DNA of 64,000 nt, taken from NCBI GenBank assembly GCA_963971535.1, contig OZ020588.1, forward strand, positions 126,310,264 to 126,374,263. Reading direction: 5' to 3'. Both the position numbers and the translations under genes were made by a program. This DNA is from Notolepis coatsorum (Eukaryota; Chordata; Actinopteri; Aulopiformes; Paralepididae). This document shows, in pieces, positions 44,657 to 54,150 of the stretch (positions are counted from its first letter, which is position 1; the number at the start of each line of letters is the position of its first letter). The notes under the pieces were generated by a model. The model saw only the letters and a list, made by a program, of their open reading frames with translations, was not told the origin of the DNA and did not search any database.

Positions 44657-44836
44657 GGTTCGGTTCGCGAGGAGGAACCCATGCAGCTGGGAAGCTCTCA
44701 TCTGAGCCAGGCGGAGCGTGAGGCAAGGCTCAGGTCCGGTCTCTGCCTCTACTGCGGAGGTGCGGGACACCGTATCGCCGACTGCCCCACCCGGCCAAAA
44801 GATCAGGCTCACCGAGACCCCGGGAAATCCTGGTGA
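44657..44836 (+). pseudogene. Gypsy gag C-terminal remnant with CCHC knuckle
   Basis: Joined directly to the truncated LTR. It encodes [13 protein letters not shown] and [15 protein letters not shown], a CCHC zinc knuckle that binds element RNA, and ends at a TGA at 44834-44836. The N-terminal gag is deleted. Confidence 0.85.
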
Positions 44837-44874
44837 GCCGTTTTTCCCATTCCCAGCGCCGCGCACCTCCTGAC

Positions 44875-45360
44875 CATCTGATGAGCGTCACCCTGGCCTG
44901 AGGGGACCAACGTGCCACGGTGGAGGCCCTCATCGACTCTGGGGCAGACGAGAATTTCCTCGAATTCGAGTTTGCCACCCGAGCCAACATACCTCTTGAG
45001 GACCTTGTGAGGCCCTTGGAGATCTTTTCGTTGGACCAACACCGCCTGGCCGACATCTCTCAACGCACCGGCCCAGTCGTGCTGACCATCGCTGGGAACC
45101 ACGTCGAGAGAATCCAGTTCCTCATTACCCAATCCCCCCTTGTCCCGGTGGTCCTGGGTAGGCCCTGGCTCGCGCTGCACGAGCCCCACATCGCCTGGTC
45201 CTCCGGTACCATCAGGGGCTGGAGCTCCTCCTGTCACGCCCGCTGTCTGCAGGCGGCGTCCTGTCCCCCGCCCCGGAGGCCCGCTGGTGAGTTGCCCCCG
45301 GACCCCTCGTCCATACCTCCCGAGTACCACGACCTCATGGAGGTATTCAGTAAGACCAGG
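44875..45360 (+). pseudogene. Gypsy retropepsin-like protease region
   Basis: VEALIDSGADENFLE (catalytic DSG) and VVLGRPWLALHEP are classical retropepsin motifs. A TGA at about 44899-44901 lies upstream and may be where frame or translation changes from gag. The coding sequence is interrupted at 45360 by a 737-bp insertion; pol resumes at 46098. Confidence 0.85.
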
Positions 45361-46097
45361 CCACGTGAGCGGATCGGCGCGGCCGAGAAATCCGCTCTTC
45401 GCTCTTTAAAGCTTGGTCCGCTCCGCTAATCGCTCATGTTGACCCCGCTCCCAAGTCGCTCTCCGCTCGCTCCCCACTCACCTTGAATCGAGCGCTCCCC
45501 GCTCCCCGTGCCAGATCGCTCGGCAGTTTTTCTTTTTCTTTTTTGGAGCATGGTGTAAATGAGCTCAAACTACAACAGTCTACACCCCCTGGGCCCCTTA
45601 ACAATTGTTTGTATTGAGCCGCATTGTAATTGTAGCCATTCTGCAATGTTAAATAACGTTGTTTATCCATTCACTAGTTCTATTAAGCGATGATAGGCTA
45701 GCCGAGCCACAATGCTATGGTCGCTGCCATTAACGTTAGCATGTAAGCTAACGTCAACAACAATGGCGTCGATACTTTTTTTTAACAGGAGTGAGTGTGG
45801 GCGTCATAGATATCTATGGTGGGCGTCTCTACAGTGACGAAGCCTGAACCCTTCTCATTGGTTGAAAATGGCCTTCATGTTTGTACATCGCCATCTGTTG
45901 CTTTGGCATTGTACTGCATGTATATATTACATCAACAGTGTTAAACCACTGTGAGCGGCCTGGAGTGGATTGGAGCGGAGGAGAACTCTCGCTCCGGACG
46001 TCGCGCCGACTAATTTTAAAACCCACTCCTCGCTCACGTCAAAACAGCCCGCTCCGCGCCCCGCGCCGCTCACACTCCGATCCGCTCACATGGCCTG
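45361..46097. mobile_element. Insertion in gypsy pol: non-autonomous TIR element
   Basis: It is flanked by a 12-bp direct repeat agtaagaccagg (45349-45360 and 46098-46109). The termini are inverted, with ccacgtgagcggatcgg at 45361 and ccgatccgctcacatgg ending at 46093, followed by four extra bases before the right repeat. The ends are rich in gctccgctc motifs. It contains a LINE-B tail (45597-45670). The superfamily is unclear. Confidence 0.7.
45597..45670 (+). mobile_element. LINE-B 3' tail (degenerate)
   Basis: Diverged copy of the LINE-B terminus (gtttgtattgagccgcattg) ending in an attc-like tail. Confidence 0.65.
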
Positions 46098-47339
46098 AGT
46101 AAGACCAGGGCTCAGGCCCTTCCACCTCACCGCCCCTATGACTGCGCCATCGACCTCCGCCAAGGGGCTCCCCTTCCCGGCAGCCGCCTCTACAGTCTGA
46201 CTGTCCCGGAGAAGAAGGCGATGGATCTCTACATCTCTGAGTCATTGGAAGCAGGACTCATTCGGCCTTCCTCCTCCCCGGTGGCGGCCGTGTTCTTCTT
46301 TGTTGGTAAGATTGATGGGGACCTGCGACCCTGCATCGACTATCGTCAGCTCAACGAGATCACCATCAAGAACAAATACCCCCTACCTCTCATGAGCTCC
46401 ACCTTCGAGCCACTGACCCAGGACTCGTTCTTCACCAAGCTGGACCTCCGAAGTGCCTACCATCTTGTCCGTATCCGTGAGGGCGATGAATGGAAGACCG
46501 CCTTCAAGACCCCCAGGGGCCACTACGAGTACCTTGTAATGCCGTTCGGCCTCACCAACGCCCCGGCGGTATTCCAGGCACTCATGAACGACGTCCTTCG
46601 TGACATGCTGGAGGTGTTCGTGGTGGTGTACCTGGACGACATTCTCATCTTTTCCAGGACCCTCGAGGAACACATCCTGCATGTCCGCCGTGTGCTGGAG
46701 CGCCTCCTCCACAATCGGCTCTTCGTCAAGGCGGAGAAGTGCCGTTTTCACTCCAACTCCGTCGACTACCTGGGCTTCATCGTTGAGAAGGGCTTGACCC
46801 GAGCGGATCCTCGCAAGATCCAGGCTGTGGAGGATTGGCCAGAACCCACCACTCGGAAGGAGTTACAGAGTTTCCTCGGGTTCGCCAACTTCTACCGAAG
46901 GTTCATCCGGAACTACAGTCAAGTGGCGGAGCCACTTACCAAGCTAACCTCCCCCGCTCTGCCGTTCGACTGGTCCCCAGCGGCATGCACTGCGTTCCGC
47001 TCCCTCAAGAGAAGGTTCACTTCTGCCCCTATCCTGCTCCACCCTGACCCCAAGAGACAGTTCATCGTGGAGGTGGACGCCTCGGATTCTGGCCTGGGCG
47101 CTGTCCTATCCCAGCGATCTCTTTCAGACCAGAAGGTGCATCCTTGCGCCTTCTACTCGCGTCGCTTCCTCCCCGCCGAGAGGAACTACGACACCGGCAA
47201 TCGGGAGCTGCTGGCGGTCGTGGCTGCGCTGGAAGAGTGGCGTCATTGGCTAGAGGGTGCCGAGGAGCCTTTTACCATCTGGACGGACCACAAGAACCTG
47301 ACGTTCATCCGCGCTTCCAGGTGCCTCAACGGTCGGTAG
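46098..47339 (+). pseudogene. Gypsy reverse transcriptase and RNase H
   Basis: RT motifs: [68 protein letters not shown] and [11 protein letters not shown] (YLDD catalytic box), then the [12 protein letters not shown] connection. RNase [38 protein letters not shown] single in-frame TAG at 47337-47339 (probable CAG-to-TAG change) interrupts the RNase H end; the next codons continue in the same frame into 47430. An ORF beginning at 46221 covers most of this. Confidence 0.92.
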
Positions 47340-48917
47340 GCGAGATGGGCCAGTTTCCTCAGCCGGTTCGACTTCTCGCTGACCTTCCGCCCCGGTTCCC
47401 GCAACACGAAGGCCGACTCCCTGTCCCGGATGCACTCCAAGGGGGCTCCACCCTCTGAGGACCCTTCTCCCATCCTCCCGGAGGCCCGAGTGGTTGGAGC
47501 CATCACCTTGGGCATCGAGGGTGTGGTGAGGCGTGCCCTACGCTTCCAACGTGCTCCAAGCAACGTCCCTAGGAGTCGTCTCTTCGTCCCCGACTCTGTC
47601 CGGTCCCAGGTACTGCTGTGGGGCCATACCAGCCGGTTCGCCTGCCACCCTGGCGTCCATCGCACGTTCTCCTTCCTGGCTCGTCGTTTCTGGTGGCCCA
47701 CCATGCGGAACGACGTCAAGGAGTTCGTATTGGCCTGCGCGGTCTGTGCCCGCAGCAAGGCCTCTCACCAGGCACCCTCCGGGCTCTTGCAGCCACTTCC
47801 CATTCCGAGCCGTCCGTGGTCACATGTGGCGCTCGACTTCGTCACTGGTCTGCCCTCCTCCCAGGGGAACACCTGCCTTCTGACCGTGGTGGATCGATTC
47901 AGCAAGGGGGTCCACCTCGTGGCCCTCTCCAAGCTTCCCTCGGCGGCCGAGACGGCGGACCTCCTGACGCACCACGTGTTCCGCCTTCATGGCTTTCCCC
48001 AGGACATCGTCTCTGACCGGGGGCCCCAGTTCACCTCCCAGGTATGGCGGGCCTTTTGCAAGGGATTGGGGGCAACGGTCAGTCTCTCCTCTGGTTATCA
48101 TCCCCAGACTAACGGGCAGACGGAGAGGATGAACCAGAGCGTAGAGTCTGCTCTTCGGTGTGTGGCAGCCGAGAGACCAGCATCCTGGAGCCGTTTCCTT
48201 CCCTGGGTTGAATACTCCATCAATTCAATGGTCAGTTCCGCCACCGGCCTCTCCCCTTTTGAGGTCTCCCTGGGCTACCAGCCCCCTCTTTTCCCCGCAC
48301 AGGAGACAGAAGTGGCAGTTCCCTCCGTGCAGGTCCACCTCGACCGCTGCCGACGAGTTTGGGAGATCACCAGGACAGCGCTGCTCCGGACATCTGAGCG
48401 CGCCTGTCGTGGTGCCGACCGGCGCCGGGTTCCTGCGCCGACTTACCGCCCTGGGCAGAGGGTGTGGCTCTCCGCGAAGGACCTCCCGCTACGGTCATCG
48501 GCCAAGAAGCTCAACCCCCGTTTCGTCGGGCCTTTCGAGGTCCTGAAGGTACTCAGTCCGGCGGCCCTGCGCCTGAAGCTTCCTGCATCCATGCACATCC
48601 ACCCCGTGTTCCATGTCTCCCGGGTTAAGCCCGTCTCCCTCAGTCCCCTTATGCCTCCAGCTCCTGATCCGCCGCCTCCCGTGTTGGTGGATGGTCACCC
48701 CCAGTGGCAGGTCCGCCGGTTGATGGGCGTTCGTCGGCGGGGCCGGGGGTTCCAATACCTGGTGGACTGGGAGGGTTACGGCCCTGAGGAGCGTAGCTGG
48801 GTCTCCCGGCAGCTCATCGTGGATCCCGGCTTGATCACCGACTTCCATCGAGCCCATCCTGACGAGCCGGGTCGGCCTGGTCGCCGGGTGGCTCCCGTGG
48901 AGGGGGGGGTACTGTGA
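47340..48917 (+). pseudogene. Gypsy integrase with C-terminal chromodomain
   Basis: In frame after the TAG: the RNase H end (ADSLSRM), an H2C2 zinc module ([20 protein letters not shown] ... [10 protein letters not shown]), the integrase core with [10 protein letters not shown] (Asp), [10 protein letters not shown] (Asp) and [12 protein letters not shown] (Glu), and a [14 protein letters not shown]-type GPY/F region. A chromodomain follows near 48710-48850 ([18 protein letters not shown]), which in chromoviruses steers integration to marked chromatin. It ends at a TGA at 48915-48917, overlapping the 3' LTR start. Apart from the upstream TAG it has no break. Confidence 0.92.
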
Positions 48918-50006
48918 GGTTTCTGTCCTTGCTCTCTCACTCGTTCTGTTCCTTTAACCACCTCGCTCTGTTTTCATTTGTTCTTTCTGTTAATTATTTC
49001 AATTCCCTCATTCACACGCTTCTCCCCAGTGACGTCATCAGAGACGTCGCTGATTGGTTCTCTCAGGTCCGCACGCTTTTCAATCACATTCCCCAGCTGT
49101 CACTGCTTGTCAATCTATCAATCCCTTATTATTTATACCCCGTTTCTCCACTCTAAGTTTGTTGGATCGTCTTGATTTTTCTCTGGTTGCATTCTCCGTT
49201 TTGCTACTGCTGCTGCTTTTGCTCTATGTGCTATCTCCAGGATTTTTCCAAGAAGCCTTCCTCTTGGACACCTGTTCCCGTGGCGCGCGCTCGCTCCGCT
49301 GTTGTTCCAGCACCATTACGCATTACGTCTGGGTGAGTTTTTATTGACTGTCTTGATCTATTCCGTTTTTCGTGTGTTACTATTACACTGAAGATTACCA
49401 CCTTTTTGTCAGACAGTCACTCACCCAGCGTTCCCTTTTGTTTGTTCCCTCTGGGATAATATTTTTGGGACTTTTCATCTCCCTCTGTGTGTTGCTCACA
49501 CCGAAGATATTATTTCACATTTGGATTGTTTTTGGACTTCACTACTGTGTGTATATTACACGAAGATATTCACTTGGGACTGTGTTTGGAATTTTGCTCA
49601 CTGTGTATATTACACGAAGATATTCACTTGGGACTGTGTTTGGAATTGTGCTCACTGTGTTTAATTACACGAAGATTAGTTCACCCTGTTCTCCTGCTCG
49701 TTCAAACTGCACTGTTATTGACTCGTTCCCTCTCTCCCTCTCTCGGTCTCGCAACACATCGGAGATTCTGCCGAGAGAATTCTGCAGAGCGGTCCTGACG
49801 TCAACATCTGCTATTCCCAAACTACCACCACGGGAGAAGCTGCAGAGCAGCAGAACTTTGCCCCCTGGCCTATGTACCTGTCTTGTTGACTTGCCTATCC
49901 TGTACTCTTTATATTTAGTATTCAAATAAACAAGCCCTTGTATTTGGCAACTCTGAATTCCTACTCTCTTGTGTCGTGCGTTTGGGGTCGGTGTCAAACC
50001 ATAACA
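48913..50006 (+). repeat. Gypsy 3' LTR (1,094 bp)
   Basis: TGTGAGGTTTCTG...CCATAACA, with AATAAA near 49924, followed by the TSD copy gtaac. Confidence 0.95.
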
Positions 50007-50603
50007 GTAACTAATGATGGTCTTGATTTATGTTACAGGTGCTGGGAATGTAACAGAAATTATCAAGTAGGTCCCAAGCTTTTGCATCACTATTAAGGCA
50101 TTCTTTAACAGCATCATAACACATTAAAACACATTTAGCTGGTTAGTGTTTGTCCTTGTATTTAAAGATATATCCATTATTTATTAATTGATAGCACTAG
50201 TACATTTCCATAATGTTTTGAATTGTTAGTGCAGTAGACCTTTTTATTATAATTAGGCCTAGAGATCAGAGCTTTAATAATGTAACTAATGATGGTCTTG
50301 ATTTATGTTACAGGTGCTGGAAATGTAACAGAAATTATCAAGTAGGTCCCAAGCTTTTGCATCACTATTAAGGCATTCTTTAACAGCATCATAACACATT
50401 AAAACACATTTAGCTGGTTAGTGTTTGTCCTTGTATTTAAAGATATATCCATTATTTATGAATTGATAGCACTAGTACATTTCCATAATGTTTTGAATTG
50501 TTAGTGCAGTAGACCTTTTTATTATAATTAGGCCTAGTGATCAGAGCTTTAATAATGTAACTAATGATGGTCTTGATTTATGTTACAGGGTTAGGTGCTG
50601 GGA

Positions 50604-53600
50604 ATGTGGAGATGTAAGGGGTGCACAGAAACTGTATCAAGTAGGTTCAAGCTTTTGCATCACTACAGGTTAAGGCATCCACGATTTGGAAGTAGTTATC
50701 CCTTTCCATGTACGTACCTGCACTGCCCATGTACATTTAAGACATGGAATGCCCTTATTGTCCACCACAATAAAACCCATTCCACTGGGGTCACTCGGAA
50801 AGAGAAGGCAATATTCAGTTGCAGCCTTTGTGCTTGCAGGGATTTAGCATCAGAGAAGGATTATTTGTGTCATATAAATGCACATCTCAAAAGAAGTGAG
50901 ACGGTTGATTGTATGTTTTTAGGCTGTGACTTTAAAACAAACATTTCTGGCACATTTAAGTCACACAAAAACAGAAAAAACTGCCATCACACATTGGTTG
51001 ATTTTAAACCTGGAGTGATTGTAACTACGATAGCATCTCTGAATGAATTGGAGGCAAATAGTCAGGAGTGTGTAGAGCAGTCAGATACTGCCATTCCTTC
51101 AAGTAGTCATTCTCATACTGAGGACTTGCAGGAGGTCATAGAGCAAGGATTTGCAGCTGCTTTGCTGAAGTTGGAGCATTTGGTCCATGTACCAAGCACT
51201 GCTCTTGATGTGTTTTTAGGGGAACTCCATCATTTGATTTCTTCTGCACCTGTTCCATTATCTTGTGACATTGTGCGTGACATGTTTCATCAGAAAAACC
51301 TCACTGTTGATGAATGTACAATTAGAGAAACTGTTAATGCAATTTATTCTGGTAATCCTGTGCAAAGGTCCATACAAAAAGGTGGCCCCCTAAGTACAGC
51401 ACATATGTGTAAGCAGTATTACAAGGAGAACTTCAGTGTTGTAGAGCCAGTGGAATACATTCTAGATCGTAAAAACAAGTGCAGTTTTCAATATGTCCCA
51501 TTATTGAAGTCCCTGCAGCAACTGTTGGGTCGAAGGGATATCATTGATAACGTTGTTGAGTGCCATCAAAGACAGGAAGGCACATATCAGTACAAGTCCT
51601 CAAGAGATGGTTCCCTATTTAAGGGTAATAGTTTCCTCGCTGGAGAAAAGCCAACTATCATCCTAAATTTGTATGTGGATGACTTTGAAACCTGTAACCC
51701 CCTTGGCACCTCGCGAAAGAAGCATAAGCTTTGTGGTGTTTATTGGGTGTTGGCTAACTTGCCTCCGGGTTCTCATTCCTCGTTAACATCGATCTACTTG
51801 TCAGTTTTGTGCAAAACCGATGATGTTAAAATCTATGGTTATGCAAAGATCTTTGAACCGCTTCTACAAGATCTGAAAACTTTGGAGGATCTGGGTGTTT
51901 ATGTCCCACTGTTGGGTGAGTCAGTTAAAGGTACAATATTCAGTGTAGTGGCTGACAACCTAGGAGCACACAGTGTCGCTGGATTTTTGGAGAGTTTTTC
52001 AGGGGAATACTACTGCAGATTTTGCACAGGAAAGAGCAGTGATATTCAGCAACATTCCGTTGCATCTGGTGCTTTCAGTCTGAGAACCAAGGAGCTCCAT
52101 CAGGCCCCTGTAAAACAAGCCCAAGATACAGGGACATTTTGTTGTGGAGTGAAAAGGGAATGCGTCTTCACAAATAATGTCTCTCATTTTCACGTCATCT
52201 TTGGCTATCCACCTGATCTTGCCCATGACCTTTTGGAGGGTATAATCCCTGCAGAGCTAGCTCATTGCTTAAGAGTGCTTATATCCAGAAAGCTTTTCAC
52301 ATTGGCTGATCTGAACAGCGCCATTCTGAAGTTTCCCTACAAATGGGCCGACAGGACAAACAAACCTCATGTAGTGTCACAAAGTTTCTCCAGCAGAAAA
52401 ACAGTGGGAGGAAACGCTCATGAAAATTGGAGTTTGCTCCGGTTCTTACCTTTTTTGGTTGGTTCACTTGTACCTGAAGATGAGCCTGCATGGCTTGTTC
52501 TTATGGATCTGAAGGACATCACTGAGCTTGTAGTTGCCCCTGTACATAGTGATGACTCGCTGGCTTTTTTTTAAAGTAAAATCCTAGAGCACAGGCAGAG
52601 ATACCAGGAGTTTACTGCTGAATGAGGTATTTGAGTGTACAGTACCTCCACAGCTAAAGAGATTGGTTTTATCTGGTATCACAGTGGCTAAAAAGCTGAT
52701 AGCATCACGATGGTTTCAACCGGAAAAAATTTGCCGGAAGGTCTGGATTCTTACATATCTCGATGTGATTTATCAAGAAATATCTACAGCAAGAATTTTG
52801 GGTCTCAATGAATCCAAAATGACAATGTGGTTAGAAGTGGTGGAGAGAATAAAAGCTAGCATATAAAGGTAGTGTCTGGTTAGGAACAAGTTATAATGGA
52901 TGGATTATCCAATGGGGGGTCCGGGAGGGGGGGTACGAGCTAGAGCATATGTGTGTAGGGTACTAGATAGCAGGTATTAGGGGTATATCCTGTATAAGAC
53001 ATTTAACTAAATGGTGATTTCATTGGATATGCACTGTTAATTAATGCTTGTATATCTTATCGTGTGTTGTCATGTTTGTTTATATGTTTGTTTAAAAAAT
53101 AATACAAAAATAAAATACACAGATACGAGTTGTTCCCTGCCATCAGGCTGCTACCAAAACACCATTATCTGGAGCACTACCCCCAGATGTTTAGGCTGTT
53201 TGGTCCACTTGTCGGACAGTGGACAATGCGATTTGAGGCTAAGCATAGCTTTTTTAAACAGGTTATCAGACACACAAGCTGTTTCAAGAATGTGCCCCTC
53301 TCTTTAGCCTCAAAGCATCAGATGATGATCGCTTACCATCTGAGCTCTCCATGTCTGAGCAAGCCTAAGCTAGAGGTCTCAGCTGTATCCACTCTACCAG
53401 TAGACTTACTCAAAGAGGAAATAGCACAAGTCATCAGGCAAAAGTTCCCTGACACGACTGAGGTTCAACTTGCACAGTGTGTGACAACCAATGGCATAAC
53501 CTATAGGAAGGGAATGATAGCGGCCCACAGAGCAGAAGGGGGATTGCCTGAATTTAGTGAAATTGATCAAATCTGCATTTTACAAGAGAGTGTATTCTAC

Positions 53601-53767
53601 ATTGTCCAATAGCTTTGTGGTTGGTACAGAGAGCATTATAGAGCCCAGCACCCACAAGAACATTCACTTTTGTGGCACTCTGTGAACTCCTGGATACGTA
53701 TCCACTGGTTGACTACAAGATTGGATCAGCCCGCATGGTGACATTGAAAAGGCATATTGAAATAAAA
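50604..53767 (+). pseudogene. C2H2 zinc finger / CACTA-type (Transposase_21-like) transposase, inactivated
   Basis: The first in-frame ATG is at 50604, 16 bp after a splice-acceptor-like ttatgttacag. Four N-terminal C2H2 fingers occupy residues 1-130 (for example CKGCTETVSSRFKLLHHY and CSLCACRDLASEKDYLCHI). A middle region leads to a core with LYVDDFETCNPLG (Asp359-360), VVADNLGAHSVAGF (Asp451), YYCRFC, and PPDLAHDLLEGIIPAEL (Asp542/Glu545), matching the pattern of CACTA Transposase_21 proteins. The C-terminal part resumes after a LINE insertion: PKHHYLEHYP, MRFEAKHSFFK, and finally YPLVDYK...MVTLKRHI at 53700-53760. Breaks are TAA at 52570, LINE at about 52605-53115, TAG at 53609 and a frameshift near 53660. 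It would bind ends and cut or join the element; here it is dead. Confidence 0.75.
52605..53115 (+). mobile_element. L1/Tx1-type LINE 3' fragment inside the transposase ORF
   Basis: 52608-52866 encodes VPPQLKRLVLSGITVAKKLI followed by ASRWFQPEKICRKVWI and a helical tail to KASI, the pattern of an L1/Tx1-like ORF2 C terminus (aaxxxIAxxWk.p..p....W). A 3' UTR and A-rich end reach about 53115. Imperfect target repeats agatac(cag)gagtt lie at about 52591-52603 and 53119-53129. Transposase homology continues in frame across the insertion. Confidence 0.7.
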
Positions 53768-53945
53768 GGTCTGTCTGTCTGTCACCGTCACTGTCTGTCA
53801 CCGTCACTGTCTGTCACCGTCACTGTCTGTCTGTCACTCACTCTCTGTCACTGTCACTCACTCTCTGTCACGGCCTATCTCTGTCTGTTTGTCACTCACT
53901 CACTGTCTGTTACTGTCATGGTCTGTCACTGTTTGTCTGTCATAA
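53768..53945. repeat. Degenerate CTGT/CACT microsatellite
   Basis: Repeats of ctgtctgtcaccgtca and ctctctgtcact between the two genes. Confidence 0.9.
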
Positions 53946-54150
53946 AATGTGTGCTATCAGGGGGGAATGGGGGTTATTGGGGAAAAGGTAGTCTCACGTT
54001 AGTGGAGAGAGGTCTGGTTTCCATTCACAAACTTACTGTACTCAATACTTGAAAAGTAGGCTTTTACCACTTAATTTGAAATCTGAAATGTATGGATGTC
54101 TGATGTCTAATAACTTTTGTTGTGTCTCTACAGAGTAAAATACTTTGAAG

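Larger units (their letters stand above)
43592..50006 (+). mobile_element. Ty3/gypsy chromovirus-type element, defective
   Basis: A 5-bp TSD gtaac (43587-43591 and 50007-50011) flanks it. The 3' LTR is 48913-50006 (1,094 bp). The 5' LTR (43592-44656) is broken after gtattc: its last 90 bp, the primer site and most of gag are deleted. Protease, RT, RNase H, integrase and a C-terminal chromodomain are recognisable. A purine tract (ggagggggggg) precedes the 3' LTR. One stop codon and a 737-bp insertion add to the damage. Confidence 0.92.
43140..50600 (+). repeat. About 275-bp tandem array with decayed exon copies, split by gypsy
   Basis: Units are anchored at taatgtaactaatgatggtc (about 43312, 43583/50007, 50280, 50558), with period 274-278 bp. 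Each has a T-rich tract plus ttatgttacag, resembling a splice acceptor. A gtgctgg(g/a)aatgt...caagcttttgcatcacta block follows, matching the first coding exon of the transposase gene at 50595-50670. Confidence 0.88.

Noticed and set aside
43593-44836. Signal-peptide-like and Cys-rich ORFs in the gypsy LTR (for example 44165-44836)
   Set aside because: The same frames occur in the 3' LTR and arise from T-rich repeats; only the CCHC part after 44657 is coding.
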